A DNA stretch of 64,000 nt from Posidonia oceanica. Its lineage: Eukaryota > Streptophyta > Magnoliopsida > Alismatales > Posidoniaceae. Shown piece by piece: positions 44,375-57,010 of the stretch. Location: the NCBI GenBank assembly GCA_037176725.1, contig JAZBRS010000035.1:45456001-45520000 (forward strand), in the 5' to 3' direction. Position 1 is the first letter of the stretch, and each line of letters begins with the position of its first letter. Below the pieces are notes generated by a model. That model was not told where the DNA came from, made no database searches, and was given only the letters and a program-made list of their open reading frames with translations. A program made the translations under genes and the position numbers.

Positions 44375-45294
44375 TCAGCTTTGTGTAGCTACCAACCTTC
44401 TCCAGATCAAGTCCACTTTCTCTTCATATTGCTGCACAATCTCTAGGCCAACAAGCTGGCATTCGCCTACCTCACTCCAACATGTGGGTGTTCGGCACAG
44501 TCTACCATACAGTGCCTCATACAGTGCCATCCCGATGTTGGAATGATAGCTATTATTATAGACAAATTCCACTAGTGGTAGATGATCTTCCCAGCTTCCT
44601 CCAAGGTCCAAGGTACAAGCCCTCAACATATCTTCCAGTGTCTGAATAGTTCTTTCTGTTTGACCATCTTTCTGAGGGTGAAAAGCGATGCTGTAATTCA
44701 ACACAGTACTGAATGCTTCCTGCAACGCTCTCCAGAACCTTGATGTAAATCGAGTATCCCTGTTAGACACAATTGATAATGGAACACCATGCAACTAAAC
44801 TATTTCAGACACGTACAACTTTGCCAGCTGCTGCAAGGGAAGATTCACCCTCATAGGAAGGAAATTTGCCGATTTCGTAAGCCGGTCGACGATTACCCAT
44901 ACTGTGTCATTCTTCCTCATTGTTTTGGGTAATCCTATAACAAAATCCATCGACACATGCTCCTATTTCCAAACATGAAGTCCAAGGGTTGCAGAGTCCC
45001 TCTGGGTTTCTGATGTTCATTCTTCACCATCTAGCAGGTTGCACACCTTGCTACATGCTCAACAATTTCCTTCTTCATTCCAGGCCACCAAAAGTTTCTC
45101 TTCAGGTCCTTATACATTTTGGTGCTTCCTAGATGAATTGTGTATCTGGACCGGTGAGCCTCATTCAGTAAACTCTGCTTCACCACCTCCACTTGAGGCA
45201 CATATAGATGCAAGTCATATCTGAGCCCACCGTCTACTCCAACCGAGAAATGGGGCGCCTCTCCTACCTCCATCTTCTTCCAGATTCCTGGCAC
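44375..45294 (-). pseudogene. Integrase zinc-binding and core regions of Tekay element 1, frameshifted
   Basis: The segment 45,294-45,031 holds the H..H..C..C zinc-binding part (STKMYKDLKRNFWWPGMKKE, HVARCATC). The segment 44,794-44,375 holds the rest of the core in another frame ([34 protein letters not shown]). A frameshift lies between them, and 45,030-44,800 still reads VWVIVDRLTKSA-type sequence. The second catalytic acid has gone: the usual SDRD reads SNRD, a GAC-to-AAC change. Confidence 0.85.
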
Positions 45295-45309
45295 AAATGA
45301 ATCAAACTA

Positions 45310-46900
45310 CTAAGCTACTACAATAGCCTCAATCATCCTTGGGCGAATAGACAAGTTTGCCAGACATACTCTAATAGGTCCCTGAGACTGCCTCCGTGGT
45401 CTGCATTCAACCAACCCTTCCAGAAGATGCCATTCTTTTATCATCAGGCTGGCCATTGTATATGTGCGTCTGCTCAGAGCATCTGCGACCACATTAGCCT
45501 TCCTTAGGTGGTAGGATAGACTAAAGTCATAATCCTTGAGGTATTCCACCCACCTCCACTATCTCAGGTTTAGATCTTCCTATGTGAATATGTACTTCAA
45601 ACTTTTATGATCTATAAATATTTGAAACTGTTCGCCATACAGATAATGCCTCCACATCTTCAGTGCAAAAACCACTGCAGCCAGTTCCAGATCATGGGTG
45701 GGGTAATTCTTTTAATGGTCTTTAAGCTGGTGGGAAGCATATGCCACCACCTTACCATGCTGCATGAGGACATACCCCAATCCTATCTTGTAGGCATTGC
45801 TGTACACTGTGAAACCTCCACTCCCAGATGGCAAAGTTAAGACAGGATATGTGACCAACTGGGCCTTCAACTCATTGAAGCTTTCTTCACACTCCCAGTC
45901 CCATACAAATGAAACTTCTTTCTGGATTACCCTAGTCAGAGGTTCTACGATCTTGGAGAAGTCTTGGATAAACCTCCGATAATATCTTGCTAAGCCCATA
46001 AAAATCTTGATCTTTGTGACAGTCTTAGGTCTGGCTCAACTGTTCACTGCATCAACCTTGGCTGGATCCAACTTGATCCCTACTCTCGAGATTACATGGC
46101 CGAGAAAGGTGACTTCTTCCAACCAAAACTCACACTTAGAGAACTTTGCATAGAGCTGATTCAACCTTAGCGTCTCCAATACTATTCTCAAAAGCATCTG
46201 GTGAGTCTCTATATCGAGAGAATATACCAACACATCATCCACAAATACCACTACAAACTGATCCAGATAGGACCTGAATACTCTGTTCATCAGGTCCATG
46301 AAAGCTGCTGGTGCATTCGTCAACCCAAATGGCATGACTAGGAACTCATAATAGCCATACCGATTCCGAAAGGCTGTCTTCTGTACATCGGACTCCCAAA
46401 TCTAGAGCTGGTGATAATTGGATCTTAAGTCTATCTTTGAGAAGACAGAAGCCCATTGTAGCTGGTCAAACATGTCATCTATTCTGGGCAAAGGGTATTT
46501 GTTCTTTATGGTAATCTGATTCAGCATCTGATAGTGGATACACAGTCGGAGTGAACCATCATTCTACATAACAAACAACACCAGCACTCCCTAGGGTGAT
46601 ACACTTGGCCGGATAAACCCTTTGTCCAGTAATTTCTGCAACTGGTTACTGAGCTCCCTCAGTTCAGCAAGCGCCATTATGTAAGGGGTTTTCGAGATGG
46701 AACCCGATCCTGGCACAAGATCAATCTGAAACTCTACTTCTCTGTGTGGCGGCATACCAGGTAGCTCCTCTGGGAAAACATCAGGATACTCTTGGACAAC
46801 TAGTATATCCTATAATAGAACTAGTGAGGAGGACACTATCACACTGGCTAGATAGCCCATACTGCCCTTTGCTAGATGGCGGTAGGCCTTCGTTGCCGAT
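45310..46900 (-). pseudogene. Reverse transcriptase and RNase H of Tekay element 1
   Basis: One frame holds [20 protein letters not shown], a polymerase core with [20 protein letters not shown] and intact FVDD (46,335-46,036), [20 protein letters not shown], the RNase H segment GFTVYSNAYKIGLGYVLMQH (normally with TDAS; here Asp has become Asn) and VVADALSRR. It is cut by mostly TAG stops, for example two near 45,305, two near 45,570, and singles near 46,395, 46,565, 46,595 and 46,805. One TAA near 45,710 and one TGA near 46,035 also occur. Confidence 0.88.
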
Positions 46901-47016
46901 ATTATCTTCTTTGATTCTCCCAATCTGATTTATTGCACCACACACCATCCCTAGCATGGACATTCCACCAACACTCTCTTCTTGGCACAGTCTATTACTA
47001 CTGAATGCTGCGCCAG

Positions 47017-47325
47017 CTAATCCATTCCCAATATGACATCGTATTCTTGCATGTCCATAATTATCAGACTGGCCTTAAAATCCATCTCTCCTAACTTCAC
47101 ATTGACTGACCACAGATACTTCCACACTAGGCTGTGCTCTCCCAAAAGGGTTACCACATCAAGATGGAAAGCTAGTATTGCCGGCTTTTCTCCAATTTTA
47201 GCCACAAACGACTTGGAGATGAAAGAGAAAGAACTTCCAGAGTCGAACAAGACCCTAGCCATACGGTCAACCACAGGGAAATATCCTAATATCAACACAT
47301 CATAACCACAAACCATAATTATCAT
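47017..47325 (-). pseudogene. Aspartic protease of Tekay element 1
   Basis: VLFDSGSSFSFISKSFVAKI carries the DSG active-site motif (usual DSGAT/S), and YDVILGMD is the conserved end followed by TAG where Trp is expected. It would release the gag and pol products. It lies in the same frame as RT. Confidence 0.85.
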
Positions 47326-47559
47326 TAGAGAACAGTACTAGATACATTACAACATGGAAGATTCATATTACATATTCACTCCTACTCCTTACCATCTACA
47401 ACGTCCCCCAAGGGACCAGCATCAAGAGCTACTATGGAAAACACCCATCCCTTGGTTGGTTGGCGTGGTGCATCTTCAACTGTCTTTTGTGGTTCAAGAC
47501 TGATCCACTGAATATGTCCAGTCTTCCCATAGTTGTAGCATCTCACACAGTCCAAACTT

Positions 47560-48495
47560 GGTCACTAGTTAGGACAATGCACGACTATATGCCCTGGCTT
47601 GCCACAATTGAAACAGGATCTTGGCCCATTGCTCGAGCCAGTTTGACTGTACCCAATACTCCCTCTCCTAGAGACACTACCTCCTTCCCCAGCAACTGAG
47701 TCCGGGCGATCCTTCTTCTTCTTCCTAGAGCTCCCCGAACTCCCAGAGCTCGGCACCCCAGAAGCATAAGGCCATGGAGTGAACATCTTCCCGTTTCCTT
47801 TGGGACGGTCTTCCAAGAATAGCTTGCGGTCATCTTAGTACTGGGCTGCCAGGTCCACTGCATCCACTAAGGTTGGGCACTGATAGCCCAAGACCCTCGA
47901 CTTGAGTGCTGGGTTCAATCCCTCCACAAACCTCTTAGCCTGGCGCTTTTTGGTGTCAAACACCTGTGCAAATTGCTCTAGTTGGGTGAAGGCTGCCTCA
48001 TACTCTGACACTGTCATGTTCCCTTGCTTTAGGTTCCGGAAGTCCCTATCCAGATGATCCCTCTCATGCTCTGGGAAATACTTCTCAAAGAAAACATCCT
48101 GAAAATCTTCCTAGGGCATCGTCAGCAATTCTGTGTCAGAGAACTTTGTGCGGCATGTAGACTTCCACCACTGGTCAGCTTCACCCTTGAGCTGGAAGGT
48201 GGCTAACCAGACCCATTTCTCCACTGGGCACTCCAAGCCTTCCAAGATCTTCTCCACCTCTGATAACCACGTCTCACTATCCTTTGGCTTGCCTCGACCA
48301 TCGAAGGTTGGTGCGCCCAACTTGCGGAACTGAGAGATCCACAGGTCTCCTTTAGCCTCACTTGAGCTGCTCTTTCCGAGGGATTGGACAATCCCGTGCA
48401 CCATCTCCCTCAGCTCTTGCTGCACGCCTCTCCATCCACCTTCCTCATCTAAGGCAGAGCTAGATGTGGAAGACCTACCTCGGCCACGACCCTTG
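47560..48495 (-). pseudogene. gag: gag of Tekay element 1, main body (split by solo LTR)
   Basis: The retrotransposon gag core reads FRKLGAPTFDGRGKPKDSET, WKSTCRTKFSDTELLTMP, then a TAG at 48,111 in place of Trp, FFEKYFPEHERDHLDRDF, LKQGNMTVSEYEAAFTQLEQ and FVEGLNPALK. After a TAA near 47,832 and a Ser/Gly/Lys-rich linker comes a zinc knuckle CFNCGKPGHIVVHC at about 47,610-47,570. The first two codons and one base of this gag lie on the other side of the inserted LTR at 51,024-51,017. Confidence 0.88.
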
Positions 48496-48500
48496 GGCGG
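48496..48500. repeat. Target site duplication GGCGG of the solo LTR, left copy
   Basis: GGCGG is repeated exactly at 51,017-51,021 beyond the other end of the inserted LTR. Confidence 0.88.
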
Positions 48501-51016
48501 TGTAGACACCCCATTTTGGAAGTCAGTTGTCGGCTGTTTACTCCAGAAGAACACACTTGGTCAAGGTGAACCCCATCACTTCACCAAACCCTCAACCTAG
48601 ACCTAAACCTAACTAGACCCACCTAAACCTAACTAGACCCACCTAAACCTAACTAGACCTACCCAAACACACACCAACACATCAAAGCACCTTAACATCC
48701 TAAACCCTAGCCCACCGATGACCCACGAACCAGAGGAACAGGCTCAGAAGCCAGGTTAGCAACTCTTGTATAAGACTCTCGCGTAAGACCCCCGCGTCAG
48801 GCTCTCGTGTTTTGTCCTGTAACAGGGGGGTACCGGGCGGTTTAGTCACCTTTGGGCCACCCGTTCCTCACTTTTCATTAGCCCTGTCGATATGAGTCTG
48901 TGCCCCCAAACACTTGGGTCATCCAACCCTCCATTCCAACCATTTTCACCCATCGATCCACAACAGACAGCCTAACCACCTGATTTAAATCCAGATCCAC
49001 ACTAACGGTCTACAGTGATTCCGTCAGCCTATAAAATAGTGCTCCCAGCCAATCGAGCCTCTCCACTTGGGCTCTTGAGCATCCACTTGAGCTTGCCTGA
49101 GTTTCCAGAGCTTCTAGAGCCTCGAGCCCTCTCAATTCCAGTGTCCTTGGATTGAGAACCCACCTCCGGCGAACCACTTTGCTATCAAGGCATTCGCTTG
49201 AGTTTCACCACCTCCAGAGCCTTCCCCAGAGCCTATGTGAGAGAGTGTGAATCTCCCTGCACCGCCCGGACCGCCGCAGCCTTCACCTTCGACCGAACGC
49301 TTCGTTTGCCGGAGTTGTAGCCGTTGCTGGAGAAGACAACCCCGTGGCGTCGTTCAGGTAATTCCCATCCACACAGTAGAGTAGAACCCCTTCTGTTTGT
49401 TGTGTGTTTGATTCCCTTCTGTTTATTTTGCATTTTTCATAGCTTTTGTGTGCTGTTTTACCATTTTGTTTTCCTTCGGCAGTGGGTCGACGGCCAGCGC
49501 ATGGCATTCCACCGTCATGCACATGGCCAGCCTTGCCCCACTGCCCTGAGTGTCCGGGCATCACCGCCATCACTCCCCGTCGCTCTTCAGTGCGCTTCAA
49601 GGCCCTCACATACGCTCTATGCCGCCTTTATGGTTGACGGAGCTGCGGGTTCGCCGGCGCGATACTGTCGAGGTCGGTGGGAGAGCTGGTGGTTTGCATT
49701 GCCTCGCTCTCATCCCTCGCTCATTCCTCATCGTTCCCCGATCTTTCCCGATGACTCAGATAGGTCAGAGTGTGCCCGACGTCGGCCGAGTGGCCGAACG
49801 GACACCTCCAGCCCGGTGGACCAATTGGAAGTTGGAAATCGGTAGTGGAGTGAGTCATCAGCCCATTTTACTTTCTGTCTTGCTTCCTGGAATGTCCCCA
49901 AGACCCCCTCGTAAGCCGACCATGCCCCAGAGTCTGCCAGCCCATCAAACGGCTAGCCGGTGCTTTGGTTTTCGGCGAGGATACCTACGGAGGTGGGGGT
50001 GGTGATCCAGGCAGCCTCATTGCATTCTGCTTGTTGCATTTTGTAGTTTGTTATGCACTCGAGCTTTATCAGTTGTTATGTCCTTGTTTCATCTACGTTT
50101 AAGCATTCAAATTGGCAAGGACAGTTCACTGTCTGAATTAACCTGTCTCGCATCGGGATCCTGCGAGGACCTCTCGCGTTTTGACAGTGATTTTAGGTAG
50201 AGAACTTAGCCCACTTCCTGCCTTCTCTTTAATCCCGTTTGTGAATGTTAATGCATGTTTATCTTCCTGGATGTCCCCTTTTCATCATTCGATCGGTTCC
50301 ACACCAAATTGAATCAAGGAAGGCATCTAATTTGACTGCGACTTTCCACTGTATGAATGAACTGCTCTCGCATGGAGGTCTCGCGTGGACCTCTCGCGTA
50401 TTTGGTAGTAACTTTTACTTAAGTGGACAGAGCCTCTCTCCTTCTCCCACTTGCATTCCTTTATGCTTGCTTACATTCTAGACTTGCTTTACTGTCTCTT
50501 TGAGTTCATTTAGCATTTAGCATATTTATTTGAGCCTTTCTTCTCACTTTATTACTCTTTGCATGGCATGAATCTTATTGCTAGATAGCATACACTAATT
50601 GGCCTTCATGTGCCTATATAAGCCACACTTGAGCGGAATGACGTAAGAAAGATCGACTCTCTCAGGCGTATCGGGGGTGCCTAATACCTTCCCCATGCGT
50701 AACAAGAGTCCTTGCCCTTTCTCTGGACCGCAGTGACCTTATGTCGCATTCACTTGCACGGATTTGCATCTTTGCTTTCCATTACTTGTCTTTATATCCA
50801 GTTTTCCTCGTCTTCTGGTTTTCTTCCAAATAGACTAGGTGGCGACTCCCTTTTTATATTATCTGTTCCTTTTTCCCTTTGATTTTGTTGCTTTTTACTG
50901 GTGTTTCCTCGAGTCGAATTCTCCTCCGATCCACCATTAGTTGTGGCCTTCCCCTCACCAGCCGGCGAGCGCGAGCTTTGGCAACGGGCGTCTGCGTCGC
51001 TTGAGAGACGGTCACA
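48501..51016 (+). repeat. Solo LTR of a Tat-family element, inserted in gag of Tekay element 1
   Basis: It starts TGTAGACACCCCATTTTGGA and ends ...GAGACGGTCACA, 2,516 bp, flanked by GGCGG on both sides. It has the same order of blocks as the LTR at 12,241-14,808, including GGTGCCTAATACCTTCCC (50,665) and AGGTGGCGACTCCC (50,837). No internal retroelement sequence remains, so recombination between LTRs removed the body. Open stretches within (for example 49,324-50,005) are GC-rich LTR sequence, not genes. Confidence 0.9.
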
Positions 51017-51024
51017 GGCGGCAT
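51017..51024 (-). pseudogene. gag: First codons of gag of Tekay element 1
   Basis: On the - strand ATG CCG CC is followed by the inserted LTR. Joined across one copy of the duplication, the gag N-terminus reads MPPKGRGRGRSS. The start codon is 124 bases from the 5' LTR edge. Confidence 0.8.
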
Positions 51025-51133
51025 CTTGCTGTTACCACAGAACACAAAGAATCAGGTGAAAAAGCTATACTTGTACAGTCCTATGGAGCCAATAGACCGG
51101 ACACTACTAAGCTGGTGCACTTAGTGAACCTAA

Positions 51134-51145
51134 GCTTTGATACAA
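51134..51145 (-). other. Primer binding site of Tekay element 1 (tRNA-Met type)
   Basis: Three bases inside the 5' LTR edge the - strand reads TTGTATCAAAGC, two differences from TGGTATCAGAGC, the complement of the 3' end of methionine tRNA used by most plant Ty3/gypsy chromoviruses. Confidence 0.75.
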
Positions 51146-51148
51146 CTC

Positions 51149-53226
51149 TGTAATGCCCCAACGCGTTACGTACCAGCATCAATTCTACCCAAATTAAATA
51201 ATAATCAATTAAAAGAAAACTAAGCTATGATTTACATTGAAATTAATATTTTACAAGCTATACTACCCAGAAACCTCAGTGTGCAGCTACATGGCTCCTA
51301 TAAGGCACCAGAACTGGACTGCACTCCTAATCTACACCTAAAAACCAAACACAAAATGCGTGAGTGACAACAAAGTCACCCAGCATGCGCCCACCAAAAA
51401 CACACATAAAACTCAAGATTTACGATAATCAGAATCAAACTGAGTAATCTACTGCAAAACCATGCTATTTCAGGACATAATCAATTTCTCGGCATTCACA
51501 TGCTCAAATAAAACTTTTATGCATTTAAATCCACGTTTGAAACCATTTCAGGAAAAATCACACATAGAACGAACAAAACATTGTTGTGCCACCCTGGCCA
51601 CAGGTGACCGACTTGGCCACAAGCAGTCGTCGGGGACTCAAACCCCGATCCCTACTGCACTACCGCGGTGCAGCTACCCCGTGTGGGAGCATACCACCAC
51701 CCTGGGAACTCAGCTCTCAATTTATCATATTTCTCAGTACACAAGGTTGCATTCTCTAACGCCCCTTTGGTGCCCGAGCGTTTGGGGACTCTAACCCCAG
51801 CCCCAGCCAGCACCGGCATAGAGGGTAATCCGCTTGTTTCACTAGGCCCAACTGTACCACAGACCTCACCCTAGGCAACTGAATCTTGACCATCTAGGGG
51901 TATCAGTCGTCTCTAGTCCACCGGTCAGAAGTTTCAGTCTCTTGGTCCTCAAAACCACAGAAATCCTTTTCAAAAACCTTTGCAAACCATGCATTTCTTT
52001 TCCAGCTCTTTTGGAAATCATTTCGAAAACATTCCTTATCACTTGCAAATAATTTATATTGCCAGAACATCCATAAAACCAATGCATCATCATAATCCAA
52101 GAATCAACTAAGAAATCACAAAATATCAGGTTTGGGTCTGGTTCGGCAGACCGAAATCATCCGGTCGACCGAATTAGGAACCTAAGGTCACTCCCAGGAT
52201 GTGGTTTGGCAGACCGAAACTCCTCAATCGACCGAACAACTTGTTGTCATGGTCTGCCGAAATGTGTCGGTCGACCGAACCAATGACCTGAGCTCTTATT
52301 TAGGAGAAAAATCGGCATACCGAAAAGCATCAGCACACTGAATTCTGGGCAAAATCGACATATCGAAATAATTTGGCATGCCGAACCAGACGACCCCTGA
52401 AAACTAAAACAGGGTGATTAGAAATCGCCCAAAATGGAAACCACAACCGGTTCCACCACAGGCTACAAAAAATTCCACAAAATCTATGGATGCAAAAGCT
52501 CGTAGTCATCTACCATTCAAGACAAAAATCAGAAGAATCCATTCACAATAACTTGAGATATGAAATTTCAAAGGATAAAAGCTCAAATAGCTAAACTGAG
52601 ATTCGAACACAAAGTCCTCTGTGAAATTCATCCAAAAATACCAATAAAATCCTACAAGCTTCATTCATGCATTAAAACTAACTAATCAACCTATCTTTAG
52701 AGATTTAACAAGAAATCGAAGAGGAAAAGGAGGTGAGACGTGTACCAATCATCGGCAAATGTCTCCTCCCCTTCTTCCTTCTCCGGCTGGCCGAGCTTCC
52801 TTCTCCCTTCCTCTAGCTCTCACCACTCTCCACCTCTCGCTCTCTTGCCCTCCTCCAACCAACGGCCTCCCCCTTAAATCAACCCCTGCTTTCGGCATAT
52901 TGCCGGAGATCTCGAGGGTCAGCGGCTGTAGGGAATGGCGTTGGCAGGTGAGACGGCATGGCACTAGTGAACCATACGGTTCACTGTGTTCCCTTAGGCA
53001 TTTTCATTCTTTCCCCTTCTCTTTCTCTCTTTTTCACCAAGGTTCGACACATTACAATTCCAGTATACCACACCGTACAGGGAACCGGGAAACTCACCAC
53101 AGGAAGGCAACAAACACAAATCTAAATATGATTGCTTAAAATACAATTACATTACAAGCAACCAAACTCCTTTACAAAATAGGAAGTAAATTCCCAAATC
53201 TAAACTGACAGTACTCGGATGTTACA
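51149..53226 (-). repeat. 5' LTR of Tekay element 1
   Basis: Partner of the LTR at 41,788-43,868, nearly the same length, aligning end to end with many substitutions. The TCGGNNNACCGA palindrome cluster is at 52,142-52,386. Confidence 0.9.
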
Positions 53227-53231
53227 CTAAG

Positions 53232-54326
53232 GTAACCTATGCTTGTTCACTTTCACAAACACTCTATAAAGGAATGGTTACCTAGCTCAGAGCCTTGGCA
53301 AACTTGAAGGACTGTCTGAACAATATAAGCAATAGTTCCGTACATAGCCTGGAGTAGGACATGCTATCCTAGTGTAAACTTTGATAAGTTGTGATTATGT
53401 AAATGTCTAAAATTAAACATTGAAGGTGCAAATAAAAGAGGGGAATGTAGGAATAGTTAAGGTGTGCCAATCTAGTATAAGTCCTCATGTGTTGCGATGG
53501 TTCGGCACCTCAATGGGGTGAGAACATTGATGTTCACGTGTGCTATTCTATTGTAAACGTGGAAGATATCAATTGGCAGGCACCTGTAAAACAATAACTT
53601 GAGAGGGTGATAAAATATAGCCAAAAGTTAACTGAGTTTCAATAGAACAAGAACACTTGGGATATATAGTGTCATAGGTCAAACCATGGGAACATGGCTC
53701 CAAATTATAAGACAAAGAAAAGAGGTAGAGCACTTGATCTTCTGTGTTACACTACACACATAGGACAAGGGTTAGGAAGTCATAGGAGCTTGGTCACCTG
53801 ATAAGCAAAATATGGTAGCAACCTCTCGAGGCTCTCTAAGCAAAGGCTTAATGTACTTTACGAATAATATGATGTGCAAGGATCAAGAGCACTACAAAAT
53901 GACAACAACCTAGTATGGAAGGCTTCCCAGAATCTATGCATGCAAGTCATTGGCTTTATTGTCCTTAAAAATCCAAAAGGAAATATTATCCAAAAATAAT
54001 ATCACAACACCAAAAGTCCAAAAAAAATAAAATAAAACCAAAATTCCAAAAGAAATAGAAAACCAAAAATCCAAAAGAAATTACAAAATCAAAAGTCCAA
54101 AAAAAATTACAAAACAAAAAATGCAAAACAAATCATCAAAACCTAAAAATATCTATAAACTAGCATCACCTCATGCAACAGGCAAAGTCTAACTAGTGAT
54201 GCAAATTTTAGGACTTGAGTGATCTTCATCGTGTTTTATGACCTCCCATGAGATGATCATCAGTATTCACTTGTAAGCTGTAGTTGGGATCTCGAGGAGA
54301 AACGACTCATCGCTAGGCATACCTAT
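53232..54326. other. Intergenic stretch, no gene seen
   Basis: It is continuous with 41,700-41,787 before the Tekay insertion. It contains an A-rich stretch of repeated CCAAAAGT/CCAAAAGAAATT at about 53,970-54,150. No coding pattern is seen. Confidence 0.45.
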
Positions 54327-55200
54327 TGTGAATGCCTGTCCCCGGAGATCCGGACCGGCAAGGGTCCGAAAGAGAGAGGTCTTCACGGAGGAACGACGAA
54401 GAGGGAAACAGAAGATAAAGCAAAACGAAGTCGCCACCTAGTCTATTAAATCGGGAGACAAGGAAAACTAGGGGAAATGCAAGAAACATGGAAATGAATG
54501 CAATGCTATGCAAAATGATTGACTTGTGCCAAGAATGAGGGCAAAATGTTCATTGCGGGTCCAAAGAAAGGCTAAGGACTCTTATTACGCACGGGAAAGG
54601 TGTTAGGCACCCCCGACACGCTTGAGGAATCGGTCTTTCTTGGTTAATCTCGCTTGCATTTGCAGAATTGTCGGCAATGCTTGCCTATAACTGTACGCCC
54701 AAGGGGTGAGGGATGCTATGCCATACTATGTATGCTCAAATGCATAAATGCCTGAATACCATGTGTGAATGCTTGTTCCCAGAGATCTGGACCGACGAGG
54801 GCCCGAAAGAGAGAGGTCTTCACGGAGGAGCGGCGAAGAGGAAAACAGAAGATAAAGCAAAACAGAGTCGCCACCTAGTCTATTCAATCAGGAGAAAAGG
54901 AAAATCGAGGGAAATGCAAGAAAACATGCAAATGAATGCAATGCTATGCAAAATGATTGACTCATGCCAAGGACGAGGGCAAAACGGTTACTGCAGGTTC
55001 AAAGAAAGGGTAAGGACTCCAGTTACGTGTGGAGAAGGTGTTAGGCACCCCCGACACACCCGGAATCGATCTTTCTTGGCTAATCTCACTCGCATTTGTA
55101 GGATTATCGGCAATGATTGCCTAACTGCACGCCCAAGGGGCGAGGAATGCTATGCCATGCTATAGATGCTCAAATGTATGCCTTAGATGTCTAAATGCCA
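54327..55200. repeat. 437-bp tandem duplication of the LTR terminus
   Basis: TGTGAATGCCTGT.. at 54,327 and TGTGAATGCTTGT.. at 54,764 start two diverged copies of the same roughly 437-bp LTR end. The first copy breaks off at AATACCA directly before the second begins. Confidence 0.8.
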
Positions 55201-56439
55201 TGTATGCTGTGATTACATGCCCAAGTGTATGCTCCAAGTGCTGTGATGCATGAGGAAAATAAACGTGTAACCTATGTGTTCAACAGCGCTGTCAGTGTTC
55301 CGAACGGGGCGGGCCCTGGTTCGTAAGAACTCTAGATAGTAAGCATCACTGCCCTAAATGCTCTGCAGGCGAGAAAATAAAACGCCGAGTAAAACCACGC
55401 AATGCAAGCGTGTAATAAGCAAAGGGGAAACAAAACAAGGGCAGAAAACCATGCGATGCAAGTAAGAAACAAAACATCAAGTAAAACCACGCAATGCAAG
55501 TGTGCAACAAGCAAAGGGGAAACAAAACAGGGGTGGAAAACCCTAATCTACATACGCGAGAAAACTGATTGAGAAAACGATGCATGCAGTGCAAGTGATA
55601 AGGCAATAAGTGATATGTAGTGATTCAGGTGGGCAAAACCTGAGGATCTAAGGCCTGATCTGAAATAACTTTGGTTAGAATGAAAGATCATTCAACTAGG
55701 AAGACCAGGATAGTTAGATCGTAAAGATCCAACAGTCCGATCAAAAGTTATTCAGGATTCAAGTCAGATGGCTCAAGGGCCAGAAAAATGGTCTAAATGC
55801 AAAATGCCCCTATGTGTGTGCAATGCAGGGTGCTACATGCAATGAGGCAAAAGGTGCTCAAAAAGATGCGAAGGTGCTATATGCAATGACTTAAGGATGC
55901 AATGCATGCAAGAATGCAAATGCAGGGACCTAAGTGCAATTAAAATAACTGCAGGAGCCTAAGTACAATGTCATGGTAAAATACAATGCAACAGGGTAAA
56001 TGCATGCTAAAAAGTTAATGCAGCAATGTAGAAGGCAAGCATGGGCAGAATGCAATATTAAATAAAAGACATGCATGCAACAGAGCAAGAAAAGGACCTA
56101 CATGCAGTTTTGAAAACATACTAGACCTAAATGCAATGCAGAAGAAACATGCGAACATGCAACAGTTCGATTTTAGGACTAATATGCAATTAGACCTAAC
56201 TGTTGGGTTTTAATGCAAATGCAAAACAAGATATGAAAGCATGCAGAAAGTAAGCATTTGGACCTATACGTAATTTTGAAAACATGTAGGGTTTAAAATG
56301 CAAAGCAAAATAGGCATGCAAACAAGCAACAGTTTAAAATGAGGACTGATGTGCAATTTTGAAAACTGTGGAGCTTAATTATAATGCAATATGGTTAAAA
56401 TTGCAACTTAAATGATGTATGGGCGCAAATAGGACTTAA

Positions 56440-57010
56440 ATGTAATAAAAACAAGTCACAGGACTTTATTACAATGTAATAAGGTTTTAAAATTGCATTT
56501 AAATCACAGTTGAAAGCAAACTGGACCTAAATGCAAAATTGAAACTAGCAGGTCTTTATTACATTGTAATAAGGTTTTAAAAATGCATTTAAATGGCAGT
56601 TGAAAGCAAACTGGACCTAAATGCAAAAATTGAAACTCACAAGACTTTATTACAATGTAATAAGGTTTTAAAATTGCATTTAAATCACAGTTGAAAGTAA
56701 ATTGGACCTAAATGCAAAAATTGAAACTCATAGGACTTTATTACAATGTAATAAAGTTTTAGAATTGCATTTAAATCACAGTTGAAAGCAAAATGGACCT
56801 AAATGCAAAAATGGAAACATGCAGGACTTATATTGAATGCAATATGATTTAAAACAAACATTTAAATGATTTCTAAACCAAGCCAGAACTGAAATGCAAT
56901 AAATGAAACATGTAGAAGTTATTTATAATGCAATATGATTCTAAAAGAAAATTAAATGATTTTTCAATCGATGCAGGACTGAAATGAAAATAAAACAAAC
57001 TTAAGGACTA
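56440..57010. repeat. 91-bp tandem array, about six copies
   Basis: The block GGACTTTATTACAATGTAAT starts at 56,461, 56,551, 56,642 and 56,733, with diverged versions at 56,824 and 56,915, so the period is 90-91 bp. Each unit has a palindrome ATTACAATGTAAT and a GGACCTAAATGCAAAA box. Weaker GGACCTAA.TGCAAT repeats extend left to about 55,900. Confidence 0.88.

Larger units (their letters stand above)
41788..53226 (-). mobile_element. Complete Ty3/gypsy chromovirus, Tekay/Del type, with nested solo LTR
   Basis: Two LTRs of 2,081 and 2,078 bp (41,788-43,868 and 51,149-53,226) with TG..CA ends bracket the internal region, and CTAAG flanks the whole element. On the - strand the order is PBS, gag with zinc knuckle, protease, RT, RNase H, integrase, chromodomain-like end, PPT. 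The domain style and the 2-kb LTRs fit the Tekay (Del) clade. The element is 11.4 kb, of which 2.5 kb is the later Tat-family solo LTR (48,501-51,016). Stops, one frameshift between 44,794 and 45,031, and a lost integrase acid make it inactive. Clear divergence between the LTRs points to an old insertion. Confidence 0.92.
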
